DNA of 64,000 bases from NCBI GenBank assembly GCA_030374805.1, contig JARGSG010000039.1:62001-126000 (forward strand), written 5' to 3'. Below are positions 33,352 through 46,302 of this stretch, in pieces. The position numbers and the translations under genes are program-made. Within the stretch, counting starts at the first letter, position 1. The number at the start of each line of letters is the position of its first letter. The DNA is from Gracilaria gracilis. Taxonomy: Eukaryota; Rhodophyta; Florideophyceae; Gracilariales; Gracilariaceae. The notes below the pieces were generated by a model that saw only the letters and a list, made by a program, of their open reading frames with translations, had not been told where the DNA came from and did no database searches.

Positions 33352-34430
33352 AATCCAGTGAATCCCCCGGGGGAGGGTGTTACTTGCCACTCATGCTGAG
33401 GTCGGGGACAGAAGTCGGAGGAGTAAGGTCGTTGGTAACCGACGTGTTGGGACAATGCATTGGAGTCATGGCAGCTGCGAGTGCAGGAGTGCGCGCTGGT
33501 TGCGAAGCAGAAATTTCCGGCGAGCCGGACGAGAGCGTGCTTTTATTTTTCATGATTTCCGCCGTCGCTTTCCTCTTCTTGGTGACACTTCCGCCTAAGG
33601 AGGAGGCCGTGTGGGGCAACGCTCTCAGAACGAGGTTTCCAACTACTTAGTCATATTCCGACGAGTCGGTTGATCGCTTCTAGTCGGAGAATATGAATAG
33701 TATCAACCGCTGTAATGTGAAGCACACATGGATTACGGATGAGTCATGAGGTTGGCCACATACACGCCGAATGGGGGCCACGGCGCGTGGGTGACTACCA
33801 CTGGACGTGGGCCTAATCTAGTTAGTTTTTTTAATTATTGTTGGCTCGAGCTCACTACTTAGCTCGGCGCAGACCTCGCCGCCGTGCACATTAAAGTTCC
33901 CCCAACCAGGGTTAGCTCTAGACTTCTTCGCCTTCAGCGGTCATCGACTCCTTCCAAAAGAGAGGCTCCGTAGCTTACAGGTTGTCTATCCTCCCTGCAT
34001 CCTCTAATAGAACCCAACTGTGGGAGTTTTTACCGCTGTTTGTCGCGTTCGACCCTGTTCAGAGAAAACCCCGGTGTTTACCGTTGCTTTTGTACCTCTT
34101 TCTCTTTTCCTTCTCTCCATTTTCTGCTCTCGCGGAATCCCTTTTCTCTTTTCCCACTTCTGTGGACTCGTATCTCTTGCGAGGGTACATTAACACACAC
34201 CTGGTGGCCTACCGATTCTCTGCTCAACTTTCTGCGCTCCGTCGTAACGGCTTGGACTCGGCTTACACCCGACTTCGTCGTGCCTTGTCAGAAAGGCTCT
34301 GTCTGCTGACTGCCCTCCTAAGAAGGAAGATCTCGGACTTCTTCGTGGTTTCTTTCTGCCTTTGGCGTTGCACTACATACGGAAAGCACACGTGCGTGAT
34401 ACAATGGCAACAGCCTTGACGTAATCGTTC
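33352..34430. other. GC-rich unassigned block
   Basis: More GC-rich than its neighbours. A minus-strand frame (33380-33619, 79 codons; Ser/Pro/Thr-rich with a KKRK tract) could be an exon or the start of a retroelement gag. A plus-strand frame (33982-34419, 145 codons) is Leu/Phe/Ser-rich and coincides with a pyrimidine-rich run, so it is probably spurious. The block could be a truncated LTR element, but no LTR ends or duplications were found. Confidence 0.35.
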
Positions 34431-35394
34431 TCCTTAAGAATTGCAATGAAGACACGTTTTCTGTTATGGTTCATTTGGTAAAACGGTGGCTTGTTGCGCG
34501 TGCAAGGTCTTTCGTCGCCGCAAAATGGAATTAGTTAATTCAATGGGTCATTTGTCTGGAGAAGTAAACGAAGGAACTAATGGCTTAAAAAAACCGTTTG
34601 AAAAGTAGTAAAGAAACCGTCAAAGAAGACGGGTTAGTCCACGAGAATGTGTGATTGGCTGATTTTTGCAACTAGAGTTGTTCATCCTTGAAGCTGCTTT
34701 GGTCAGTGTGAGTCGGTTATAGGCATCGGCAAGTCAACGAATTCTATCGTTTGGGCCCATGTTTTGTTTTGAATCTGAAATAAGTAGCTAGATAAGTGAA
34801 ACCAAACGCAGTGTGTTATAAATGTTGGAATTGTTCTACAACATATTGTTTGGAAGGTATTGATGCCAAATAAGTTGCATTTAACTTTCAACACGATTTT
34901 ACAGTTCTCAGTGTCGTACAAATACGTAAACTGCTGCGGACTGACGTAGTCTAGTGTCAACTAGTCGTATGTTTGTTGATAGCTCAAGGGTTGGATATTA
35001 TTCTTATTCAAAGGCACATGGATTAGCCCAGGAGCCAAAGAAAAAAGCTCCGGGCAGACCTCTTTGCCAATTTTATTGCTTGTGAACTATTCTTTTCTGC
35101 AGTGCGCGACTATGAATTGCGATTCCATGCCATCAGTTCAAGCCAAAACAGTTCGTTACGTTGATTTATCTCCACGGCTTGCCTTATAGCAATTAATACA
35201 AGTATGTTATCAGAAGACGGCCTTACCGACATGTGGGTCCTTTCGCCCGTTGAGCGGTGACCTAGAGATGTGTCTGACTTTCTGATTGGTCAAAATTGAA
35301 CCAAATGTTTTACTTTTCTGTTCTTTATTGGCATTCTTGCGTGCTCACAACCCTGGCAGCATTTACTTGTCCCCAAATTTTGATTTGTTCTGGG
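34431..35394. other. Unassigned AT-rich DNA
   Basis: No recognisable gene or repeat structure. It may include the unresolved outer part of the copia-2 3' LTR at its right end. Confidence 0.4.
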
Positions 35395-35659
35395 GGTTTA
35401 CTGTTTTAGCTGTAGCATCTGGCCTCGTGTCGATATCCATAGCTACCCAGTGTGAGGAGGATGGTTGACAAACAATATCAATTGGCACAGAGGTATACCA
35501 GGAGACCTCTCTCGGAAGCTCCTAGGATAGTCGATGGGCGTTTATATAGAGATAATTAGCGACTCTTTGGCTAACTATGACGTATAAATATGTGTTCAAC
35601 TAAGTAATATTTTGTACGTCAGGGAGCTGAATATGTATGTGTCTTCTACGTATCTAACA
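35395..35659 (-). repeat. copia-2 3' LTR remnant
   Basis: Read on the minus strand it begins TGTTAGATACGTAGAAG and contains a TATATAAA box. A G-rich tract (GACGAGGGGTG) precedes it, as a polypurine tract would. It aligns with 47290-47550 (shared words ATAAATATGTGTTCAACT, AATATGTA, GCTGTAGCATC). The far end is not resolved. Confidence 0.65.
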
Positions 35660-36028
35660 CACCCCTCGTCGCGCTAATATCGCTTAACGGAATGATGAGA
35701 TTATCATTACTTCCAGAAATCGTGATCATGGCTCTTTCACTTGGAAAAGACAATATCCCAGATTCCTTTGATAACCATTTTGTTCATTCTAACCGAGTGA
35801 TATATGCTACGTTTGGTTAGGGCATCAACCATGTTGATTGTAACCGGAACCCATGTGATTTTATCAAAATCACCGGATTAGAATGCGTCTCGTATCGTAG
35901 TCACTGTGTACCGTAAAAAAACTCACGGCATTCATGAAGGGTAGTGGTAGTGTCAAACAAGGCCTTAAATTCAACTAAGATGTGATGATGTAGTCCAATC
36001 TGTGGGAAAATGTCCGTTTTCTTCTCCT

Positions 36029-39000
36029 TCATGTCAAAGCCTCTGTCTTCTGCTTCTGAACATGCCAATATCTCGGCGCCAAACGAGGATTAGGTGACTT
36101 TCCGTTGCTAAGTGCTGGACTAGTATATGAGGTAAAATATGAGTGTCTCGCCGAGACATGAGAATAGCTTAAACCGCAATTAAAACCGGTTTGTCCATAG
36201 AAGTGTTCGCTACAGGCGTGGGAAGCGTCTGAAAGACTCATGAGCTTAGTGCACGTGACCCTCATTGGTTTGATGAAAGTCATCTTTGGTTCGAGCTGAC
36301 ATATCCCTTACAAAATTACGTTGACGTCTATTAAGTGCTTCACTTTCGGATCTCCCAGCTCCTGCTGCTTTCGTGACGTAACTTAAAAGGCTTTAGAAAG
36401 TACCGCTGAACAAAGATAAATTATTATACCCGCAAGGGAGCGGTATTGGCCCATCGTTTCGCTGGTAGCTCGATCCTTTCTTTCCCTCCTTCGTGCTCTT
36501 GATAGCTTGATCTGCTAGAGATATTTCATATATACCTTCATCGAAAGTGTGACGCTCTTCTCTTCATTTTGTATTGTATCACAGCCTAAAAAAGAAAGCT
36601 TGCCTGCGAGCCGTATGTTACCTACTTCAAACCCTGCTTCAAGGTCATGCATGAATTCTGATATCCCCTGCCGTGTGCCAAAGACAAGTAGGTAGTCAAC
36701 TATTTTAGCGATTAGAAGCTTAATATTCCGGTCTTCATTCCGCTTCAAAAACAGCTGCTTTACCCTAGGAACCCTTGATACGTTCGGTTCATCGAACATC
36801 CATGCTTAAATCGGCTTCGACCATTGTCTGCCGGTGTCTAAGATTACGTATTGTAGCTTGGTGAGCTTCCGGAGGACTTTAATCTTCGTTCTGAACTCTG
36901 GAGGGGGCCTGACATATAAATCTCTCTTGATGGGTCCACTCTGAAGGAACGCGCCTTTGATGTCGGCTACACCGAATCTGAGGTCCGGGCAAAATGCAAC
37001 GCTTATCAGCCTCACTATGATCATGTCGGCGTTGGAACAGTCCTTCCTGATGTTGTTCTTCAGAATTTATTTATTTCCATGTGTCACGGCCTGGACTTCA
37101 GTTCCAGGTGTCCTTCTTCGTCTTATTTCACCTTATACACTGTATGAGATGATATGAAGTTCTCGCCTCAAGGCAAGTCTCCTTCATGGATCTCGACATA
37201 TGCCTAAATCCAATTATCATCGTGTTCCTTGTCGACGGCTCTTCTAAGAATCCAAGGGTGGTACGAACTGGAACTCCTGAGCTGTGAATTGTCATGATCC
37301 GATGGCGCTCTTCATCTGTTTGAGTACTCCTTGCTTGTTTGATTCCAGATCTCGAGTATCCGTGATTGCTGGATTTTCGAGGAGCTCATTTGTACACTGG
37401 CCCATGTCCTTGTGAACTACTCCCGCGTCGATGGAATGTGATGCCATGAATGAAGCAGATAGTCGAACAGCCTTTCTTTCATCACTTTCCGTGCCCGAGG
37501 ACAGGGTGAGGTCGATGTAGTCTGACATCAGCTCTTCGCTCAAACCGCGAGCTAACTTCAATCTAGTTCGCAGTCTTATGTCGTCGTAGGCGATCATCGA
37601 TACTGGATCTTTTTGAGCACGACGTACTTCAACGATGTGTTTTTCAGCTTTAACGACTATTGCTTTACGCCACTAGTTAGGAACGTTATTCGCTGTGGTC
37701 TTGAAGTAGAGTAGTACTTCGTCGCCCGGCTTTATACAGGATAGGGTGATGTTTGAATGGTTGCGAGTCTTCAACGCCCTTTGCAGCAATCTGGTGGCTG
37801 CTTGTTCCGTGTATGATGTCATCAGTTCTTCTGTTACCAAGCGTCACGGATCTTTCCGACGCGACGGGGCGTACCCTTTCGCGAGTTCGAATGAACTTAG
37901 ATTTTTTGATCCTTTGAAGCAGTTGGATAAGAATTTAGCTCGCGACCGAATGGTCTTGTAACTTCCCAGTGTATTCTTCTTTTGCACACTTTCGAGTATG
38001 ATTCTAATTACTCTTTTCTTCCTTTCAGCGATCCCCTCATGGGGCGTGTTTCAAAAGTAATTTTGCTACTGGACAGGAATTTCCGTATCTCCTTACCATT
38101 GTACTCACCATCCGCCGATAGGGCGCCGGAGCTCCGTGTCTATTGAGCCATTCTGTCTCAATTGCTGATAAGGAGGTTCTTGCTTCTCGATTCGATGCGA
38201 TAGTTGTCTCAGAGGAACCACTTCTGCAATCGACTATGTTAATGATTAGATACTTGGTTTCTCTGATCTTGAAGAACATATAGTCAATCTTTATCTCCAT
38301 GTCAAACGCTTGATTGGCGTGGCTTATAGAGATCTTTTTCGAAGGCAGGGGTGTACCTGAATCGTCGCATACGTGAAAACTCTTGAATACACAATGTGAT
38401 TCTCGTTTCCCATCCTCAGATGCGCTTCCGCCTCGTTCACACAACGAGATGATCCCATATGGAGGATCATGTGGGGCCTGTGCAGCCCTGTGCCCAGTGT
38501 GGTTGTCTTCGTGCTCGTTGTATTATTCGAAAATTATGATTCCATACTGTTGGTATAATCAAGATGTGAACTTTGGCGTTGTGGTATAACACAATAAAGT
38601 AGAAAGTCCGAAGCTGTCTTTAAATGGAAGCGGTGGCGGAATACAGTTGTGTGTCTGTAATGAATCCGAACGTGGAGAAGTGGCGGGAGCACCGGGCGGT
38701 CGAGGGGAGAGTGGGTGATTAGTATCACCAGGGACGTACAAGAACGTACGGAAGGGTATAGACGGTGTGAGAAACTCGATGAAGGAGTAGCCGTGCTGTC
38801 TATTGTAACGCAAGTTGACAAGAAAGACGTTCGGCAGAAGATGCTTGTCGTTTACGATTGGGAGGCAGCGAGATCCGAGCTTCAACTAAATATTGGGTCT
38901 CGGCCCCCTACTGACTACTATACGATCGGTCCACTTACTGTGCCACAGCCCGGTACCACACAACTTGCACACGTGTCCAACTTGTACGCTGTGCCAACGC

Positions 39001-39322
39001 GTCCCGCACTCGACCACTAGATCTTACACGTGGCGGTGCCGCTGCACCGGCCCACCGTGCACTACCCCTTCGGACGTGAACGGCCAATCGAATACGCTGC
39101 GCATCAACTCGGGCCCACTATACCACAGGCGTTCTAAACAGAGTTTGATGTGATATATATCTGGAGTACCCGCGGTGCTGAATCTCTTAGCCGATTGATC
39201 GCGATGGTGGCCGGCTCCTTGGAGAAGCCGGTCACTCTGTACTTCATAACATGCAGTCCAATGGTGAGTGGTGAGCTGTCGTCAAATAAGTCGAATGTCA
39301 ACTGCCTAGTTTGGTTGTTCAT
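36029..39322 (-). pseudogene. copia-2 pol: integrase, RT, RNase H (interrupted)
   Basis: On the minus strand in order: 39134-39322 (region before integrase), solo LTR B, then a pre-integrase and integrase part (38037-38579; EIKIDYMFFKI, NIVDCRSGS, AIETEWLNRHGAP), a linker (37292-37597), RT (36806-37024 with ADIKGAFLQSGPI, the first Asp block; 36515-36799 with KIVDYLLVFGT where YVDD is expected), and RNase H (36029-36283; SLSDASHA..YGQTGF). Integrase before RT marks Ty1/copia type. Numerous stops. Confidence 0.78.
38580..39127 (+). repeat. Solo LTR B (548 bp) with perfect TSD GGCGT
   Basis: Begins TGTGGTATA and ends TATACCACA, a perfect 9-bp inverted terminal repeat. GGCGT precedes (38575-38579) and follows it (39128-39132). 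There is no internal element sequence, so it is a solo LTR left by recombination between two LTRs. The same family occurs at 24361-27119 and, degenerate, at 19254-19998. Its termini resemble those of the gypsy LTRs of this window (TGTAGTACA...TGTACTACA), suggesting Ty3/gypsy kinship. Confidence 0.95.
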
Positions 39323-40347
39323 TTCTTGCAGGGAGAGGGTCCATGTAACTGCAATCCTCTTAGATCCGATGCAGTTGTGCCCCCAATTTCGCCAATAAAC
39401 TGATCTCGGTTTGTATGGTTCAAACTAGTGGTTCATAGCTTGACCTAACAGCATGGTGGAAACTATCCCCCCGGAGGATATCATACTACCCTCCTCGAGA
39501 ATGGGATTCGGATCGGTATTGGGTATAGGCGAGTCTCTTACTGAAAATACATCTTCTTCTTTTCTTCATGTATTTGTTGATTTTGAGCGCGTTTGGTCGG
39601 TGTAAAGTACTTCTTGGGATTTCTTTCGTTCTTTGGTTGATCGTTATGCTTCTTGTTGGTATTTTCCTCCTTCAATACATCTATCAAATCAGTATTAGGA
39701 ATATTACCGTCGGACTCGTGCATACGCTTACGGAACTTCTTTACATTTTTTTTGAGTTTACAAATGACTTTTTGGATGATATCTGCTGGTTGTTAACACG
39801 TTTGATTTCGACCATGTTCTCCTCCTCGAGTCTTGCTTCTTCCAATGCGCATATGACATGTTGCAAACGGATCCAAGGACAGACATCTTCTTGATCACAG
39901 CTATTATCGTGTTCAAGAATAGCTGCTTTGATAGCTGTGATCGAATCCTAGCACATCGTTTTATTCTCATCGTTTAGGATACCGTGGTTTGCAGCTACCA
40001 TGACGCCTTTAATCTTATTCGCACGAACAGAAGTGCGCAGGATCACGGAAGCATCGCATTCGATTTTGTTTTCAACCGAGACCAAGAGATTCTTAATGAT
40101 ATGGGTAAATTTCTACGATGAGAGGTTGTCGTTCGGCAATAGTTTGGTGGAGATGTTCTCCCTAACGCTAAAATCTTGGTACGCCTTCACGAGACTCGAA
40201 TTCGAGGGCGCGGGAGCAGCAAAACGTTTGATATAAGCTGATATAGATTTCTTAAAGCACGTTACCTTTGTGGATCGCCGTACGATTTGAGGTATCCGGT
40301 TAGCAGTTGAGGCTTTTGTTTTTAGATTTACGATCTCTTCGACTACC
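39323..40347 (-). pseudogene. copia-2 gag remnant
   Basis: Minus-strand pieces (about 39538-39723 and 39758-39970 and neighbouring frames) give a Lys/Glu/Asn-rich, probably coiled-coil protein (AILEHDNSCDQEDVCPW, ALEEARLEEENMVEIK), in the position of gag upstream of pol. Assignment rests on position and composition. The 5' end is cut off at 40348 by Harb-2. Confidence 0.45.
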
Positions 40348-40365
40348 TTAGGCCCGTTCCAATAC

Positions 40366-41349
40366 CTTTTATCATCGTATGGGACTAAATTATGGCGGTA
40401 CTGAACTTTTTAGAAGTTCCAATAGTTTGCCAACAAAATAGCATATAACCTCTTGCAATTGATTTGGCGCTCTGACGTGTAGCCCGCTCCGCTTCAAAGA
40501 ACCTGGCAGATAATGTGGACGGAAAAGACATCACCACTTTCATCGAGTTTGGAGACTTCGACGTGCCATCGTACCGCACGGTGCCACTCCTGGACCCCAA
40601 AAGAAGTGGCAGTGTTAGTGGCTACGGCGTGGACGTCGCTCTGCCCAGCATAGAGGCCGATAGTGGAGGCCCAGCTGCCTGTCATGCTCTCTGCCAAGCA
40701 GCTCTCTCATACCGATGCGAACGCAAATAAGTATTTGTTCAAGTGTTAAAGGGTATTTAAGAGCGTGTAGAAGAATAGTAACATAGTTGCGTGCGTGCGT
40801 GTGCTGCGCTGCTATCGTGCTCTATCACTGCTGTATTGCACTTCTCTTCGAAATTATCAAGGAAGAATGGCACCAAACGCAACATAAAGCAGTGTCGAGT
40901 ATCCATCTTACAAGCGGGATGCAAAGCACAGGCGTTCTCAAGCCAAGCATCCACTACCCAATATTTAGCGGATGAGTGTTTGTCTACATCACAGCAATAA
41001 TTAACTTGTTCATAGGTAGGTCACCTTCAGCGATAAAGGAACATTTCAATGTCGAATGAAAACGACGAGAAGCAGTCCACTCATGTGCTGACATTGTACT
41101 TAAATGCTTGTCTTCTTCGTCATTAAATCCGCCAACAACGCTATATTACTAGCTAAATTGTCACTTACCTGCGCATTGGAAGCCAGGTAGAGCAACAAAG
41201 CCGTTTCCTCACGGAGCAGACTTCAATAGAAGTACTAGTTTTCTTGGAATTTACAAGAACTGTAGAAGTAACCACCAGTGTACAGAGAGTATAAAAGCTA
41301 ATCAGTCGCATATTACGAACAGGTGCTCTTCAGAAGCAGAAGCAAGAAT
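40366..41349 (+). other. Harb-2 5' region
   Basis: The first 90 bp align with Harb-1. A plus-strand frame (40515-40730, 71 codons) and its antisense shadow are present, but I cannot tell whether this is the transposase N terminus. The transposase becomes recognisable only further on. Confidence 0.35.
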
Positions 41350-42610
41350 CTCTTGCCTCTGCAAATCTCTGTCTTCACACAAATATTGAAAGACAGCTAT
41401 GAAGCGCGGACATCTGGCAGCATGTGCGTCTGAAATTATATCCAAGCGCCAAATAACAAGGTTAAGCATAGCGGGTAAGTTTCTGCAGTAATTACGGAGG
41501 TAATGAAAGCTATGGGACGTGGTGAACATACTATTCGTCGTCCGCTGTTTTCATTTTACAACATCTGGGTTGGAACTTCTCCTAGATTGTTCTAGCGCAT
41601 GTATAGAATATCACCAGGTTCTTTCATGCTCCTTGCAAAACAAATTCCTCTACAACCCAGTACCCCTTCAGAAAAAGCTCCCCATTACTGCCTCTATCTA
41701 TGACGATAAGGTAGTTAACCGGTGGTTCATACATTGACATTTGTATGGCACATTTCCTCTCGTTTTCTGAAGTGTACTACTATATCGAAGACACAATAGA
41801 TTGGTATATTGAATATGATTATAGATATATCCTTCCCGTATAAAGATGACGCATGGCTCTCCCAAGTAGCGAAAGGCTTTAAAAGGAGGGAATAAAGTGC
41901 CCTAGATACGTGCTGCGGTGCCATAGAAGGAATTGCTATTAAGACTCTGGAACCTTCAGCGTCAGAATCAGCGAATCCTTCCACATACTATAACAGGAAG
42001 GGCTTCTTCGCACTTAATTTGAAGGCAATGTGTGACTCTCGGTACCGTTTTACGTTTATATCATGCCTCTCCCAGGGATCAACTCATGATAACACAGCCT
42101 TTTCAATGACAAGTTCAGCAACTCTTCTTGAAAAAGAAGACGGATTTCTTCCCGGCTTTGGGATAGCAGCTGATGACGCATATACATGAACTAATAGACT
42201 CCTAATGCCATGGCCTGGTTATAGATGGATCACATCCAAAAGCTGCTTCAATTATTGACACTCATCCGCGCGCACATTCATTGAGCAAAGCTTCGGAATC
42301 CTTTTCGGAAGATGGGGAGTGTTCTGGAGACCGTTGAGATGTTCTATCTCAAAGAACGTTCAAATTATCACCGTTTGCTGCAAACTACATAATTTTATCA
42401 TGGATAAAGAAAACAATTGGGTGGTTCCCACCTTCTGATTCAGTCAGTACCAACAATAGTGAACCAGCCGACACATTCATATATTTGCAAGACGAATGAG
42501 ATCTCAACGAGGAGCTTCATTACCGACGCCGTGATTTGGAATCATCAGAGCTGCGAATAGACTTAATGCACGAGATAGAAGCGAGCGGTCGTCGTAGGCC
42601 TTATTTGTGA
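41350..42610 (+). pseudogene. Harb-2 transposase (DDE_4), broken
   Basis: From about 41920 the frame reads GAIEGIAIKT (first catalytic Asp replaced by Glu), YYNRKGFFALNLKAMCDSRYRFTFISC, HDNTAFSM, AADDAYT (second Asp), then HSSARTFIEQSFGILFGRWGVFWRPLRCS (third residue Glu kept) and CCKLHNFIMDKE. Stops lie near 42190 and 42255. The front part (41.35-41.9 kb) aligns with Harb-1 near 23.5 kb (SEIISKRQ against AAIISKRK). A GTAAGT near 41475 may be a splice donor. Confidence 0.82.
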
Positions 42611-42803
42611 ACGAGATATGTAGCAGTTGCGTAGGGTGTCATTTTGAAAGTATCAGAAAAGCAAAATATATGCTTGACCACAGTAAACGTGATAGGTAAG
42701 CCCGGACAGTCTAGGTTGGTTCATTATCGCCTTTCTTACCTTGTTCCGCATCATACATGCTGGACATACCCTTGTCAATTATCTGCCTTGTACTTACCAG
42801 ACG

Positions 42804-44058
42804 TCACTGAAGAACCTTCAACGTCACGTCCCCAGACTCACTCTGTGTAGTACGACTTCTGCCGTGAATAGCTTCAATGCTGTTCATAATTTTCACCTCC
42901 AGCTCCATCAACGAAGATACAGTTGAAGCAACTGTTCCGCTCTCCAGTTTCACTATATTTAAACCAGTAGCACCCGCATTAGAACCATTCTGAATCACAA
43001 TCGGATGCGGTGAAGTGCTAGTCTCCGCCATTTTGTTCAAGGCAGCCGCGACAGACCCAATGCCTTCCTTTCGTCTTCGCTTATGGGATGAGGATTGTAC
43101 AGGTGAAATTCAAGCACGACAGGCGTCGATATCGTTGAAACCCTCCTCATTGTGTGCGTTTGGTAGGATATCCCGCACAACAGCATCCAAGCTAGGAAGC
43201 TTGTGGAACACGCAGTGCATATATGAAATGCTATCGCCATCGCTTGTGATCGTCATTGCTCGTGAAGTTACGAAACGTGTCAGGATCGCCCTGTCCCGAG
43301 CGGTTATATTTCGCGCTTGCTATTGTGCATGCAGATCTCAATTTTCCCCAACGTTGTTTCAGAATCGTTCCATTCCGAATGTGGGGGTGCTCATTCAGAT
43401 AACACCAGCAACACATCCTCTGTAACTCCACATACTGCATCAAGGATATTGGGCCGAAAAATTTCGTCGTTAAACAGCTGTAAAAACTTGCATGAAAACG
43501 GATCGTGGCGGCCGGCATCGAGTTCCGATCGCGTCTCGATTCTTTGGTACATACGAGAACCATAGCCGAATGTCTCGAATCGGCAATTACGGGACACACT
43601 CTTGCTGTTTCGTGCTTTGTCCAGTTGGGTGCTTGTCCGCGCTCAAGCCCATGTCGAGCCTCTAGGCCTCGACCACCAACGAATTTGTGCTCCTCACATA
43701 AGCGAGAGAGTTCAAATATTTCCTTCGCATCATACACTCGGGCTTGTTTTAATCGGCCCTTGAGCACAGGCTTTGATCCCGACCCAGAGAGTTCAATACG
43801 TCGAAGTGATATTAAGGGTATGCTTTGCATTAGTAGTCGGAAAGGTGGGGCGTGCGCAGAGGGTAGCACAAAACCAGACGTTGGTTGCGCTGTTGGCAGT
43901 ATTGAGGCTGTGATGTGGTCGTTCGGTTGTGTAGGCGGCACATTTTGTAGTTCAAAGGCAGTAGATCTCGAGCCTCTGGGCGGGATGGAATATGGTTTAG
44001 TAGGAGATAATTGATTGCTTGAGAGTGATGCATCATTGGCATTATTAGTGTTGTTCAT
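42804..44058 (-). pseudogene. Harb-2 accessory Myb-like/SAP protein, nearly complete
   Basis: Starts at 44058. It has a Ser/Thr/Pro-rich N terminus, a SAP-like motif at about residues 80-115 (LRRIELSGSGSKPVLKGRL), a helical linker, and a Myb/SANT-like domain from NWTKHETARVC to about residue 265 (LKQRWGKLRSACTIASAKYNRSGQGDPD). A frameshift pair near 43.4-43.6 kb displaces the middle, where the alternative frame gives DPFSCKFLQLFNDEIF and DAVCGVTEDVLLVL. The C-terminal coiled coil is at 42804-43040. It begins 16 bp from piggyBac-2, which cuts it from its promoter. Confidence 0.82.
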
Positions 44059-44269
44059 CTTGCGACTTCGTTGACTAGTGTCTATTCGACATTGAACTCA
44101 TATGAGGCCAGTATTGATTGTGCTGTAAGTCCCATAAATTTTCAAAAACTTAGTTTGTCAACCGTCCGGGATCTTTCTTTCAAAGGCCGAGCAAAAGTAA
44201 ATCAAAACTCCGTCAACTTCTTTGTAGGCTGTTTACTTCTGCTGTCACGTCACCGAGATCTCTCCAATA

Positions 44270-46302
44270 TGCCGCAGTCAACAGATCTTCACCGTGTTAT
44301 TGGAACAACTGTACACAGCCGTGCTCGACTTGTCACCTCCAAGCCGGCTTGCAATCGCTTCTTCGGGTGAATTTGGAAATCTAAAACCGTCAATTGAACG
44401 GTGATAAATGTGGAGACCAAACTAGTGAATGGTCGAAATATCACTTTTATCACCATTAATTTATCTCTACCAAATCGTGAAAAAGAGTGTACTCTACCGT
44501 TATGTAGTGTAAAGCTCGACAGTAATGTTGGGGAAGAATCGCAAGCAATTCCGGCTGTTTCCGAGACATTGTCGAGTGCTGATGTGGCTCAATCTACTGA
44601 AGAAAGCACAGTCCCTCCTAATAAGCAACTTTTGCATTCTGACGAAAGCGAATCTTCAGTTGCCGTCAAGCAATCACTGACGACTCATAAGAGACAGTAG
44701 AACACGCATGCAATCTGTACGCCATTGAATGGCTGCATAATTTTGCATCAACGGAAGGTGATTGGTCCAGCTATAGAATTTATCTCTTCTCGTCATGTGC
44801 CACATGGTATGGAATCTATTGACTACTTTATGTGAATGTTTCCTACTTGCTACCTGCATTCAATTGTGGAGAAGACTAATGCAAAGCTTATGGATCGTTT
44901 AGCAGCCGAAACATCTCATGGAGAGCTTCTCAAGCTCTTCGGCGTATTGATTCTTATGACGCGTTTAGAATTTTCAGATCGAAGGGAATTATAAAGCCCA
45001 AAACATTTTTTAAGTTATCTTCCTGCCCCTTCAATTGGTAGGGGGATGTCACGAAATAGATTTGAGATGCTGAAAAGTTGTATATCTTTTAGTGGCACTC
45101 GCGATCGTGACGTTTAAGGTATGGCGCGTTGTCACACCATCTCATGCTCTCTGTGTTGAAGAAAGCATATCACGGTGGTACGGATTGGGAGGTCACTGGA
45201 TCGATGGAGGCATTCCTCAGTATACCACCTTGGATCGCAAACCTGAAAATAAATTGGAAATGAAGACCGTCTGCTGTGGAAGAATTGGCATTATGTTGAG
45301 AATTGAGCTTAATATGAAATCTCAAATGCTTGCTTTAGAGGTTTCTTCAGATCATGGACATAGCACTGCAGTTCTATTACGACTGTTGCCGCCATAGTTT
45401 GGCTGCGAGCGATTAGTGTGTGCAGATTCATTCTTTGCCAGTGTGCATACGGCAAATTCTCTTCTCCAAAATAGACTGAGATTTTCGGGAGTTATAAAAA
45501 CTGCAACTCGAGGCTATCCGATGAAATAACTTTCTGAAATCACTTTATCGAACAGAGGTGAGTTTGTTTCTACGGTATCGAAAGAGACTAGAATTAATAC
45601 AGATTTAATGGCAGTGATGTGGGAGGGTTGAGAATGAAGGTACTTTATATCAACTTCTGGAACAGTGAATCCTAGTACTGCTATAACTAGGGAACGATGG
45701 AGGAGGGAAGGAAAAACTTCCAAAAAGATTGAACTGGACGGTTTCTACTCCTTACGTGTGAGGAATACTAGAAAACATGTTCAATGATCGATAGACAAAA
45801 TCAATCCCGTCAAAATGATTTGAAGCTTGAGAAGAAAATCGAGGTAAAAGGGTGGTCTTTTCGTGTCAATTGCTCCCTTCTGTCCATCTGTATCGTCGAT
45901 GCTTGGAACCTCTACAAAGCATCCAATGGTGGCAGTCAATTGAAGAGCCTACACAATTATTATTGGGAATTAGCTGACGCACTCATCGAAAACACTTGGA
46001 ATGAAACAGGTCTCATTGGAATAAATAAGAAAGGAGGTGAATCCGATGATTTACACCCAAAATCTGCTGGTACTGGAATTCATTAGATGCAGACATAAAA
46101 GAAAAGGAAAATAAATGATGGAAGCATATCAAAAGCTCTGTATCAAGGTCGATGCAACTCATGCGGAGGAAATAAAAAGTCTAAGTTTATATGTTCTGAC
46201 TGTCATTTAAGAAGGAACAAAGAGGTTTGTTTATGCCACACTGGTACAGGTAGAGATTGTTTTGCCCTTTATTTAGACAATTGTCATGGTGTCACTCTTT
46301 AG
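44270..46302 (+). pseudogene. piggyBac-2 transposase, heavily broken
   Basis: ATG at about 44270; the N terminus resembles the other copies. Recognisable pieces: KLVNGRNITFITINLSLPNREKECTL (44401-44700 frame), ESISRWYGLGGHWIDGG (about 45160), CADSFFASVHTANSL (about 45420), CSMIDRQNQSRQNDLKLEKKIEVKGWSF (45775-45860) and a C-terminal Cys-rich tail (about 46150-46290). Many stops and frameshifts; more decayed than piggyBac-3. Confidence 0.85.

Noticed and set aside
33982..34419. 145-codon ORF with hydrophobic segment as a membrane protein gene
   Set aside because: It coincides with a pyrimidine-rich tract that yields Leu/Phe/Ser by composition; no conserved motif.
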